A DNA stretch of 15,174 nt from CAUZFZ01 sp964431285 (GTDB taxonomy: Bacteria > Planctomycetota > Planctomycetia > Planctomycetales > Planctomycetaceae): the NCBI GenBank assembly GCA_964431285.1, contig CAYSJO010000797.1, positions 1-15,174 on the forward strand, read 5' to 3'. The notes beneath the pieces were generated by a model that saw only the letters and a program-made list of their open reading frames with translations, was not told where the DNA came from and ran no database searches. How positions within the stretch are numbered: the first letter of the stretch is position 1; each line of letters opens with the position of its first letter. The position numbers were made by a program, and so were the translations under genes. This document shows positions 6,663-14,529 of the stretch, in pieces.

Positions 6663-7937
6663 CTAACGCTGATCGATCGGCACAAAGTCGCGCTGAGTGG
6701 AGCCTGTGTAAATCTGTCGCGGACGGTTGATGCGTGCCTTCGGATCCTCGCGGAGTTCTTTCCAGTGAGCGATCCAGCCAGGCAGCCGCCCGAGCGCGAA
6801 CATCACCGTGAACAGGTTCGTCGGGATACCCATCGCGCGGTAAATGATGCCGCTGTAGAAGTCGACATTCGGGTACAGGTTGCGCTCGATGAAATACTCA
6901 TCTTTGAGTGCGATCTGTTCCAGTTCCTGTGCAATATCCAGCAGCGGATCCTGGATACCGAGGCGGTTCAGCACGCCCTCGGCAGACTTCCGCAGAATCG
7001 TCGCCCGCGGGTCGAAGTTCTTGTAAACACGGTGGCCAAATCCAAACAGGCGAAACGAATCGTTCTTGTCCTTGGCCTTGTTGACGTATTTTTCGATGCC
7101 GCCGCCGTCTGCATGAATCTGTTCCAGCATTTCGATGACGGCCTGATTAGCTCCGCCGTGAAGTGGTCCCCACAAAGCACAAATGCCGGCGGAAATCGAC
7201 GCGTACAGATTCGCCTGACTACTGCCGACCATACGAACTGTTGATGTGGAACAATTCTGCTCATGCTCAGCGTGCAGAATCAGCAGGACGTTCAGAGCGT
7301 CCTCCAGCACTGGGTCGACTTCGTAGGGTTCGCAGGGTACGGAATACATCATGTGCAGGAAGTTGGCGGCGTAGCCCAGCGAATTCTGCGGGTAAATGAA
7401 TGGCTGCCCGATGGACTTCTTGTACGCATACGCGGCAATTGTCTTGGCCTTGGCCATCAGGCGAACAATGTTCGCGTCCATGTCGTTCTGGTCGGTTTCG
7501 GGGTAGTACGTCGACAGCGACGCGACCATTGACGACAGAATCGCCATCGGGTGAGCAGACGGCGGGTAACCCTCGAAGAGCTTCTTCATGTCTTCGTGGA
7601 TCATGCTGTGGTAGGTCAGCTCTTCGCGGAATTTGGACAACTGTGTTTCTGTTGGCAGTTCTCCGTTGATGAGCAGCCACGAAACTTCCGGAAACTTCGC
7701 GTGTTCAGCGAGCTGCTCGATCGAGTAGCCGCGGTATCGCAGAATTCCCTTTTCGCCGTTGATGAAGCAGACGCTGCTGGCACAGGACCCGGTGTTTCCG
7801 TAGCCCGGATCGACAGTGATGGCTTTGGATGCGGACCGCAGCTTCGTGATGTCCACTCCGACTTCGTTTTCTGTTCCGACGACTACCGGAAGCTCGTGGT
7901 CCTGTCCGTTGAGTGTCAGTTTGGCCGTTGTGTCCAT
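6663..7937 (-). CDS. gltA: Citrate synthase
   Basis: 424 residues from the ATG at 7937, preceded at 8 nt by AAGGAAG; a longer frame from a GTG at 7955 would put this site inside the gene, so I reject it. It condenses acetyl-CoA with oxaloacetate to citrate at the entry of the TCA cycle, in the cytoplasm. The active-site set is complete: LWGPLHGGAN with H260, FGFGHRVYK with H302, and NVDFYSG with D359; HAEHEQN (H222-N228) and the start FINGEKGILRYRGY are also typical. The N-terminal beta-domain and length match the larger type II (GltA-like, often NADH-sensitive hexamer) class. A REP-like palindrome lies just after its stop, and an aminotransferase that also handles oxaloacetate is just upstream. 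Confidence 0.97.
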   Translation of the reverse strand: MDTTAKLTLNGQDHELPVVVGTENEVGVDITKLRSASKAITVDPGYGNTGSCASSVCFINGEKGILRYRGYSIEQLAEHAKFPEVSWLLINGELPTETQLSKFREELTYHSMIHEDMKKLFEGYPPSAHPMAILSSMVASLSTYYPETDQNDMDANIVRLMAKAKTIAAYAYKKSIGQPFIYPQNSLGYAANFLHMMYSVPCEPYEVDPVLEDALNVLLILHAEHEQNCSTSTVRMVGSSQANLYASISAGICALWGPLHGGANQAVIEMLEQIHADGGGIEKYVNKAKDKNDSFRLFGFGHRVYKNFDPRATILRKSAEGVLNRLGIQDPLLDIAQELEQIALKDEYFIERNLYPNVDFYSGIIYRAMGIPTNLFTVMFALGRLPGWIAHWKELREDPKARINRPRQIYTGSTQRDFVPIDQR

Positions 7938-8020
7938 CGTCGAGGCTTCCTTCACAGAGTGACTCAGTGATCAGTACGTGTGCGCAACCGTATTCTTGAT
8001 GACGGCACCCTGCTTGGCAA

Positions 8021-8048
8021 CTGGCCTGAACCAGCCGCTCAAGGCCAG
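8021..8048 (-). terminator. Inverted repeat between the aminotransferase gene and gltA
   Basis: CTGGCCT (8021-8027) and AGGCCAG (8042-8048) form a 7-bp stem with a 14-nt loop, 52 nt after the stop of the aminotransferase gene and about 84 nt before the gltA start. No T-run follows on the minus strand. It could be a weak terminator or a leader structure of gltA. Confidence 0.25.
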
Positions 8049-8100
8049 CAAACTCGCCTTGCACACACTGTGGCGGCGGCAAGGGATCGCGTCGACAGTT

Positions 8101-9297
8101 TCAGCCCCGTATCAGCGCGGCAATCGCGTCGCACAGCGTCTCGGCGTTGTCTGGAGTGATTCCAGCGACGTTGATTCGGCCGTCGCGGACAATGTAGATA
8201 GACGTTCGCTCACTCAACGTGTCGACCTGTTCGGCAGTCAGTCCCGAATACGAAAACATGCCGCACTGCTTTTCGATGAACGAGAAATCCTGGTCCGGAA
8301 CGCGGGAGGACATCAGCTCGGTGAAGAGCCGACGCATTCCGTTGATTCGGTCCCGCATGCCGGCCAGTTCAGCTTCCCACTGACCACGAAGTTCGGAGTC
8401 GGAAAGGATCGTCTGCACGATTGCACCGCCGTGTGACGGTGGATTCGAGTAGTTCGTGCGAATTGTCGTCTTGATCTGGCTGGCAACGGCTTTTGCCGTG
8501 TCGGCCGAGTCGGTCACGACCAGCAATGCTCCAATTCGTTCGCGATAGAGGCCGAAGTTCTTTGAGTAACTGGACGCAATCAGAAGTTCCTTGCCGGGCC
8601 TCGCGAATTCCCTCAGTGCGACGGCGTCGGCCTGAAGACTCTGGCCAAAGCCGAGATACGCGAAATCGAGTAGTGGCAGCAGGCCTCGGTCATAGACTGC
8701 GTCGGCGATCTGCTTCCACTGCTCCGTAGTGGGGTCCGCTCCAGTGGGGTTGTGGCAGCAGGCGTGCAGGCAGATCACGTCTCCCGACGGAATTTCGTTG
8801 ATGCCAGCCAGCAAAGCGTCAAAGTTGATCCCGTGTGACTGGGAATCGAACCAGGGATATTGCCCGACGTGCAGTCCAGCGGCCGAAAATACCTTAGGGT
8901 GATTGGGCCAGGTCGGCGTGCTGACATGAATCGAGGAAGACGGCAGGTTTCGGCTGACGAATTCGGAGGCCACTCGCAGTGCCCCGGTTCCGCCAGGACA
9001 TTGTGCCGTCACGATGCGACCGGACGTGACGATTTCGTGATCCGCTCCCAGATACAGCTCACGAGTGAGCCGGCAGAATTCGGCGTTACCGTCAATCGGC
9101 AGGTATCCCTTACTCGTCTCCGATTCAAGCACTCGAGCTTCAGCAGCTTTGACGGACTCCAATACCGGCGTCTGGCCGGATTCGTCCTTGAAAACTCCTA
9201 CAGTCAGATTGATTTTGTTCGGATTCGCGTCGTTCCGGAACGCCTCAGCCAGCCCCAGAATGGCATCTGGTGGCGCGGCCTGCAGAGACTCAAACAT
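8101..9297 (-). CDS. aspC: Aspartate/aromatic aminotransferase (class I, PLP-dependent)
   Basis: 398 residues, the usual length for the AspC/TyrB group (class I aminotransferase subgroup Ia-alpha). It exchanges the amino group between aspartate (or an aromatic amino acid) and 2-oxoglutarate, linking aspartate to oxaloacetate. The start is MFESLQAAPPDAILGLAEAF, typical of the family; then NLTVGVFKDESG, GYLPIDG, CPGGTGALRVA, HACCHNPTGADP (N183), LLDFAYLGFGQ (D211 pairs with the PLP ring nitrogen), SYSKNFGLYRER (K246 forms the Schiff base; R254), and GRINVAGI with R374, which binds the substrate alpha-carboxylate. AAAGG 6 nt before the ATG supports the start. Aspartate against tyrosine preference cannot be read safely, so the symbol is by family. 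Confidence 0.93.
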   Translation of the reverse strand: MFESLQAAPPDAILGLAEAFRNDANPNKINLTVGVFKDESGQTPVLESVKAAEARVLESETSKGYLPIDGNAEFCRLTRELYLGADHEIVTSGRIVTAQCPGGTGALRVASEFVSRNLPSSSIHVSTPTWPNHPKVFSAAGLHVGQYPWFDSQSHGINFDALLAGINEIPSGDVICLHACCHNPTGADPTTEQWKQIADAVYDRGLLPLLDFAYLGFGQSLQADAVALREFARPGKELLIASSYSKNFGLYRERIGALLVVTDSADTAKAVASQIKTTIRTNYSNPPSHGGAIVQTILSDSELRGQWEAELAGMRDRINGMRRLFTELMSSRVPDQDFSFIEKQCGMFSYSGLTAEQVDTLSERTSIYIVRDGRINVAGITPDNAETLCDAIAALIRG

Positions 9298-9594
9298 GAC
9301 ATATCGCCTTTAGTTTATGCGTTTGTAACTGGGGACTGGGGACTGTTCGCGAAGGCGGGAGTCTCGCGACTTCAATCGTGTCGTCAAGGAATCGCGGCGT
9401 CCGCACGCCCCGCCGATTTCGTGTTTCGTCCCGATGGCCGACGCGCAGAACGACGTCGGTTGGACCGCCTGGGCGGCAATCAATGCGAAGCCTCCCCCGT
9501 GGCCACCTCTCAGCAACATCGTCCCATGAATTCCGAACACATACGTGGTCGGCAGCGTGAACACTGCTGAAACACGTTGCCAGAACGCACTGTT
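9298..9594. other. Intergenic region with short repeats, no convincing gene
   Basis: Nearly 300 nt upstream of aspC. It holds the aspC ribosome site, a direct repeat of GGGGACT (9331-9344, two copies), and two TCGCGA blocks (9347-9352 and 9364-9369) that can pair around an 11-nt loop. A minus-strand open frame of 84 codons (9310-9564) has no good ribosome site and no recognisable domain, so I leave it out. The aspC promoter must lie here, but no clear -35/-10 pair can be pointed to. Confidence 0.5.
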
Positions 9595-10878
9595 CTATTC
9601 GCGGTCAAGTGCCCGCTTCAGCTCTTCGAGCAGCAGTGCGTCCACGGTGCGTTGTGGCTTTTCTTCCGAGTCGCGAAGCAGCGATCGGTAGCCACGGCCT
9701 TTCTTTCCGTAACGGACCAGGGCAATCACACCAGTCCGCTCGCCCTGTGTATTCAGGAAAACAAAATTCACCAACCCGCGCAGAGTCTCCACGGGCGGCT
9801 GATCAAGGTCGTCCGACAATCGAGTCAGCTCTTTGGACGTCAGCTGCTCAACTGAAAAGTAGCGGAGTAGATCGGCCAGTTCGGGGTCTTTGCGTGGCGC
9901 ATCCAGATCTACCGCCAGAACCAGGAGAGTTGGTTGTCCCTGGTCGATACTGTCGCGGACGGACTTCAACAACTCGTCATTTCGTCCAGATCGGGGTTCG
10001 AATTTCTGTCGGGCGAGGTCTTCGAAGATCGGTTTCCGGAGCGATTCAAGTGAGACCAGGGGCAGATCGGCAAGGACCATATGTGAAAGGTCGGCTCGAA
10101 CAGCGTTCCGAGCGCGGCTCGCTTCGGCTCGAATCTGCGGGCTGCTGAACATCCCGGCTTTGACCAGCATGCTGATCTGTTGCGAAACCGCTGCCTGGGT
10201 TCGGCTGCGCGTGCCCTTCGCGAGTGAGAAGACACGCGCGACGTCGTCATCGTCGAAACGACCTTCATCCTTCGAATCGAAACTCGTCCAGGCCCGCATT
10301 CCTTGTCGATTGAGTGGTTGAAGTTCAGACAGGAAGTGTTCTCGAATCTTCTCCCGCTGCTTCACGGCATCCCACTTTGACCAGAGCTTCAGAACCTTGC
10401 TTGCTTTGAGCGCCTGGTTTCCCGCGGAGATGACTTCTTCCGCAGCAACAGGCCCGACGACCCAGCCAAGGACCTGTTGATCGGGCGTGCAGAAAAATGT
10501 GACCACATTGCCACCTCGCTTGGCCACACGTTCATACGTCTTGTCTTGAAACGTGGTGACTGTCCCGCTCGAAACAAACTGGCCAACCTGCTGGTAGGCT
10601 GGAATGAATCCATTCGCGACGAGTTCGCCGACCGCCGAGTCTGACAGAGCACCTGCTCTGTATTTTTCGGCGTTGTTTCAGGTGAATGCACTCTTGGCCA
10701 GATTGCCGGACAGGTGCATGACGAACAGCAGTTTGTTGGTCGACTTCGCTTCGTCAGCCGCCTGCTGCAAGTCGTTCCGCCACGCGATGGCGGTGTCGAA
10801 TGTGGGATACTCCGCTGCTGACAGCGTGCCACTCAGAAGGACGAGGCTGGCGAGAATTCAGTGTTTCGGGCCCGACAT
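9595..10878 (-). pseudogene. Thioredoxin-like secreted protein gene with two in-frame TGA codons
   Basis: From ATG 10878 (GGAGAG a few nt upstream) one frame of 428 codons runs to the TAG at 9595, broken only by TGA at codon 7 (10860-10858) and codon 67 (10680-10678). Reading across them gives a signal peptide (ILASLVLLSGTLSAAE), an N-terminal thioredoxin-like segment AIAWRNDLQQAADEAKSTNK, LLFVMHLSGN, and AEKYRAGALSDSAVGELVAN, then a long C-terminal part with FFCTPDQQVLGWVVGPV and an end GVIALVRYGKKGRGYRSLL. The largest piece open without a stop runs from a GTG at 10527 (310 codons) but lacks the signal peptide and a ribosome site. This is most simply a recently broken gene for an exported thioredoxin-fold protein; sequencing error or recoding of TGA are the alternatives. 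Its intact function is not known. Confidence 0.75.
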
Positions 10879-10972
10879 GTTGCTCTCCGTGAGAATATGG
10901 CCACCGCGCTCGCAGTGGGGCTGTCATCATGAATACTCAATTTGGCTGAACTCAACAGTTCCACGATTGGAA

Positions 10973-11034
10973 TAGCTGGATTGGCAAGAATTAAGCCGGG
11001 CACAAATGTGGCTGAATTCTTGCCAATCCAGCTA
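10973..11034. repeat. Near-perfect 25-bp inverted repeat in a divergent intergenic region
   Basis: TAGCTGGATTGGCAAGAATT (10973-10992) is matched exactly by its reverse complement at 11015-11034. Five more bases pair inside with one mismatch (AAGCC against GGCTG), giving 24 of 25 pairs and a 12-nt loop (10998-11009). It lies between the broken thioredoxin-like gene (start 10878, minus) and the sulfatase gene (start 11162, plus), so it cannot be a shared terminator of these two. It is probably a REP/MITE-like mobile palindrome or a regulatory hairpin. From memory, a similar TAGCTGGATT..CCAG/AGAATT palindrome recurs in planctomycetes; unverified. Confidence 0.8.
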
Positions 11035-11161
11035 CGACCAACTCGCCTATGGGAGAAGCGAGACGCCTGCATTATCGACGCGTATACCGACCTCTGCTAA
11101 AGAACGACACACGGTCGACCTCCTCAACAAACGTTTTCAGAATTGCCCGGAGAGCCACTCG

Positions 11162-12646
11162 ATGTCCACCAGGTTACGCTGGATTGCCGCTGTCGCTATC
11201 GCCGCGTTCTGCCTGCCTGCAGTGTTGATGGCAGCAGACGCGGGAGCGAAGCCGAACATTCTTTTCATTGCCATCGACGACCAGAACGACTGGTTCGGCT
11301 GCCTGGGCGGACATCCTCAGGTCAAGACTCCGAACATCGACGCCCTAGCGGCAAGAGGGACGCTGTTTACGAACGCTCAGTGTCAGTCGCCGCTATGCAA
11401 TCCGTCGCGGACGAGTCTGATGACCGGACTGCGTCCGTCGACCACGGGCATCTACGGGCTGGCTCCGTGGTTTCGGACACTGCCACGATTCAAGGATCAC
11501 GTCACTCTGCCGCAGTATCTGACGAAGCACGGGTACCGGACCTACACGACCGGCAAGATTTATCACGGCGGCTACGGTCGCAGGAAAACCGACAGCGAGT
11601 TTCACGTGGTCGGCCCTCCACCGGGTGTGGGTGTGCGGCCCAAAGAAAAGCTTGTGAAGACGCCGGCGGCGCACCCACTTGTCGACTGGGGCGTCTTTCC
11701 GCACAAAGACGAAGACAAGGGCGACTGGAAGGTCGCGAGCTGGGCGGTCGATCAACTTGGACAAATGGGCGACGAGCCGTTCTTTCTGTCGTGCGGTTTC
11801 TTTCTGCCACACGTGCCGTGCTATGCGACTCAGAAGTGGTTCGATCTGTATCCCGAAGAAACTCTCAAACTGCCGCCACTGCAGCGGAACGATCGTGACG
11901 ACACACCGCTGTTTTCGTGGTATCTGCACTGGAAACTGCCTGAGCCACGGTTCAAGTTCCTTGAAGAAGCCAACCAATGGAAGAACCTCGTGCGGTCGTA
12001 TCTGGCGTGCACCAGCTTTGTGGACAGTCAGGTTGGACGCGTGTTGAAAGCGCTTGAGGCGAGCGGAAAGGCCGACAACACCATCATCGTGCTGTGGTCG
12101 GATCACGGCTGGCATCTGGGTGAGAAGCTGATCACCGGCAAGAACACTCTGTGGGACCGCTCGGCTCGTGTCCCCCTGATGTTCGCAGGACCCGGCGTCA
12201 GCAGCGGCGCAAAGTGCAGCCAGCCGGCCGAACTGCTGGACATGTACCCGACGCTGCTCGAGCTGTGTGGGCTGCCGAAGAATGACACACTGGAAGGCCT
12301 GAGCCTGGTTCCTCAATTGCGGGACGCCAATACATCGCGGGCACGCATGGCAGTCACCACACACAATCACGACAACCACGGAGTACGTTCAGAGAACTGG
12401 CGGTACATCGTTTACGCCGATGGTTCTCAGGAACTGTACGACATGCGCAACGACCCCAACGAATGGACGAATCTTGCCGGTGAAGCAAAGTATGCGTCGA
12501 TCATTCGCGAGCATCGCAAATGGCTGCCGAAGGTGAATGAGAAACCTGCACCTGGCAGCAGGGCTCGCATCCTGATCTACAAGGACGGGAAGGTAAACTG
12601 GGAAAAGCAGGACATCGGCAAAGACGATCCGATTCCGGAGTTGTGA
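11162..12646 (+). CDS. Secreted sulfatase, iduronate-2-sulfatase-like
   Basis: 494 residues from ATG 11162, which has GGAGAG (11149-11154) 7 nt upstream; a longer frame back to 11006 runs into the intergenic palindrome and is rejected. A signal peptide (to about VLMAA, residue 25) precedes PNILFIAIDDQND, whose D39 and D40 bind the metal. CQSPLCNPSRTSLMTGLRPS holds the sulfatase signature C79-x-P-S-R; C79 would be turned into formylglycine by a modifying enzyme not seen here. LWSDHGWHLGEK (D314, H315, H318) completes the calcium/sulfate site. The C79-N-PSR form and the 'IDDQND/DDLR' start resemble the iduronate-2-sulfatase-like branch; the natural substrate, probably a sulfated polysaccharide, cannot be told. 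It ends 13 nt from the convergent beta-barrel gene. Confidence 0.95.
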   Translation: MSTRLRWIAAVAIAAFCLPAVLMAADAGAKPNILFIAIDDQNDWFGCLGGHPQVKTPNIDALAARGTLFTNAQCQSPLCNPSRTSLMTGLRPSTTGIYGLAPWFRTLPRFKDHVTLPQYLTKHGYRTYTTGKIYHGGYGRRKTDSEFHVVGPPPGVGVRPKEKLVKTPAAHPLVDWGVFPHKDEDKGDWKVASWAVDQLGQMGDEPFFLSCGFFLPHVPCYATQKWFDLYPEETLKLPPLQRNDRDDTPLFSWYLHWKLPEPRFKFLEEANQWKNLVRSYLACTSFVDSQVGRVLKALEASGKADNTIIVLWSDHGWHLGEKLITGKNTLWDRSARVPLMFAGPGVSSGAKCSQPAELLDMYPTLLELCGLPKNDTLEGLSLVPQLRDANTSRARMAVTTHNHDNHGVRSENWRYIVYADGSQELYDMRNDPNEWTNLAGEAKYASIIREHRKWLPKVNEKPAPGSRARILIYKDGKVNWEKQDIGKDDPIPEL

Positions 12647-12659
12647 GTCGAACGCGGGG

Positions 12660-13574
12660 TCAGAATGCCAGACGCAGCTCGACGCGAAACATGTCTTCGT
12701 AAATCTGTTCGTCCGTCAGTGCCCAGCCGTGGCCAAGGTACAGGTCCATTGAATCGGTCAGATTCAGGCGCGTGCCGATCCTGGCATTGATGATCGTAGT
12801 CCCGTCAGCGTCTTCCCGTACTCCGAGTCCGGAGGCCTCCCGGTAACTGGTTTCTCCGTCCAGGAACGACCAGCCGAACAGTTCGACAACTGGCCGGATG
12901 TCCGGAAGCCCCCACGGTGCCAGATTTGTACTGGCTCCCAGGCCGTACTGGATGAGAGTGCCTTGAAACGGGTCAGTCCCATCAATTGCCGTCCACTGCT
13001 TCAGCTCACCCTCCAGGATGAACCAATCGTACTGGCGAAGAAACAGGAGTCCCGGCTCGATGCTGAAATGTCCCGTCCCTAACCCGCGATCAGCGTCACC
13101 GTTGTCCGCGTAGAACTTCATCTGGAACGTGACGAGGGTGTCCGACTCCTGAACGAGTCCATACTTGAAGCCAACCCGTACGTCTCCAAAGCCGGACGCG
13201 TTCAAGTTATTTCTCGGATTGACTGCCAGAAATCCGCCCTGTACGAAGATCGAGAATTCGCTGGACAGTGCATACTCGAGATACGTCGAGACACTCTGGT
13301 AATTGACGTTGGATTCGATGTTGCTCGGACCATTACTGACGGCCGCTGGCGAGGCCCATATGTACTCACCCCGATTGATTCTGTCGGCCCCGTAAGTGGC
13401 ATCGAATCGAGACCGAATCTGATATCCGATCGTCGCTGAGTCGATCTCACCGACACCGCTGTCGCTGATCGCGATTTGTGACTGCGCGACTGCTGCGGAA
13501 GAGAAACAGCAAATGCACGCAATCAGAGACAGGCGTTTGACTGACTGTGCCGCTGGCGTCATCAGAGTGAGCAT
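12660..13574 (-). CDS. Probable outer-membrane beta-barrel protein
   Basis: 304 residues. The ATG at 13574 has GAGG 6 nt upstream. The signal peptide is SVKRLSLIACICCFSSAAVAQ with a cut after AVA. The mature protein has many alternating strands with aromatic ends: SVSTYLEYAL, FSIFVQGGFL, DVRVGFKYGL, VTFQMKFYAD, FSIEPGLLFL, FILEGELKQW, TIINARIGTRLNL, MDLYLGHGWAL, and a last strand MFRVELRLAF ending in Phe, the usual C-terminal signal of outer-membrane barrels. It resembles the MetA-pathway/transporter-like barrels annotated in planctomycetes; the transported substrate is unknown. Its 3' end nearly meets the sulfatase gene, with only 13 nt between and no clear terminator hairpin there. Confidence 0.72.
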   Translation of the reverse strand: MLTLMTPAAQSVKRLSLIACICCFSSAAVAQSQIAISDSGVGEIDSATIGYQIRSRFDATYGADRINRGEYIWASPAAVSNGPSNIESNVNYQSVSTYLEYALSSEFSIFVQGGFLAVNPRNNLNASGFGDVRVGFKYGLVQESDTLVTFQMKFYADNGDADRGLGTGHFSIEPGLLFLRQYDWFILEGELKQWTAIDGTDPFQGTLIQYGLGASTNLAPWGLPDIRPVVELFGWSFLDGETSYREASGLGVREDADGTTIINARIGTRLNLTDSMDLYLGHGWALTDEQIYEDMFRVELRLAF

Positions 13575-13739
13575 TGCAACCTCGGCAGATTGGTCGAACC
13601 CTCTCTGTTAATCGGACGATGAATCACCCCGCTGAATCGAGATAACCGTTACAGAGCAACTTTGTGTCGATCGCGGACGATAATCTGCGGCACAAGGCCG
13701 GATTTGCCTCAGGTTGCCGACCTGGAGCAGTGGAGAAGA

Positions 13740-14462
13740 TCACTCGGCGAGCTTCTGCTCAAGCAGCCATTTGTAGAGTTCTGGATTGTCGTAGGTCTCG
13801 GTCCATGAATCGTGACCGGCATCGGGATAGATCGTGAGCTTCGGATCACCGCCCTGCTTCCTGAGCGCATCCACCATGATCTGCGATCGTTCCAGAGGAA
13901 CGACGGTGTCTTTGGCACCATGAAATACCCAGACGGGCATGGGAGCGAACTGCTTCGCCCAGTACTTCTCACCACCGCCGCAGATCGGCGCGATGGCCGC
14001 CAGCCGATGCGGGATGTAGGTCGCCAGTTCCCATGCGCCAAACCCGCCCATGCTGAGCCCGGTCACGGTGACTCGCCGGTCATCGACCTTGTACTTCTTT
14101 CCGAGATCATTCAGAAGCGCCACCAGTTCGATGGGTTCCCACCTGCGATCCTTCGCGCATTGAGGTGACGCGACGATGAACGGAAAGTCCTTGCCCGCGG
14201 CGATCAGCTTCGGCGGACCATGCACTTTCACCAGTTCCAGGTCATCGCCTCGCTCCCCGGCACCGTGCAGGAACAGAACGAGCGGCCAGGAATCCTGCTT
14301 TTCGTAACCTTTCGGCAGATAAAGCAGGTAGTCCATCTGGACTCGAACCTGCGCATCGAGTTTTACCGACTGCTGCCCCCCTGTCGGCGGGTCAGCGACC
14401 GCTGTGTCGGTTGTGATGGCAATAGTCGACAGCATCAGAAGTAAGAGCCACAGACGTTTCAT
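13740..14462 (-). CDS. Secreted alpha/beta-hydrolase esterase (PHB depolymerase/prolyl oligopeptidase-like)
   Basis: 240 residues from ATG 14462, which has GAGG 9 nt upstream and is followed at once by a signal peptide (MKRLWLLLLMLSTIAITTDT, to about VAD). A longer frame back to 14570 would overlap the DUF1559 gene and put the signal peptide inside, so it is rejected. The fold is alpha/beta hydrolase: PLVLFLHGAGERGDD has the oxyanion HG (66-67), VTVTGLSMGGFGAW has the nucleophile S137 in GLSMG, VWVFHGAKDTVVP has D185, and PDAGHDSW has H217. This complete Ser-Asp-His triad and the 'predicted peptidase/esterase' layout are common in planctomycetes; the ester or peptide substrate is unknown. It starts 67 nt after the DUF1559 stop and may be co-transcribed with it. 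Confidence 0.88.
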   Translation of the reverse strand: MKRLWLLLLMLSTIAITTDTAVADPPTGGQQSVKLDAQVRVQMDYLLYLPKGYEKQDSWPLVLFLHGAGERGDDLELVKVHGPPKLIAAGKDFPFIVASPQCAKDRRWEPIELVALLNDLGKKYKVDDRRVTVTGLSMGGFGAWELATYIPHRLAAIAPICGGGEKYWAKQFAPMPVWVFHGAKDTVVPLERSQIMVDALRKQGGDPKLTIYPDAGHDSWTETYDNPELYKWLLEQKLAE

Positions 14463-14529
14463 CGGGTAGCCTCGTTTGTTGTAGGCCGGGTGGTTCCTGA
14501 GTGACTCTGCGAGGACGGGTGCGCGACCA

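Noticed and set aside
6558..7244. Plus-strand open frame opposite the gltA 3' end
   Set aside because: It is a shadow of citrate synthase and of the palindromic repeat, where it yields the chance translation of that element.
9310..9564. 84-codon minus-strand open frame upstream of the aminotransferase gene
   Set aside because: No ribosome site, no recognisable domain, Arg/Gly/Ser-rich composition as in chance frames of GC-rich DNA, and its end carries the short GGGGACT repeats.
9595..10878. Genome-wide reassignment of TGA to an amino acid (code 4 or 25)
   Set aside because: Several intact genes, including the aminotransferase, sulfatase, beta-barrel, esterase and three-repeat genes, end at TGA exactly where their families end.
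10604..10975. Plus-strand 123-codon frame across the start of the thioredoxin-like gene
   Set aside because: It is opposite a frame with a ribosome site, signal peptide and thioredoxin-like sequence, and shows no domain of its own.
11393..12379. Long minus-strand open frame (328 codons) inside the sulfatase gene
   Set aside because: It is antisense to a gene with complete sulfatase motifs; its product has no recognisable domain and such antisense frames are common in GC-rich coding DNA.
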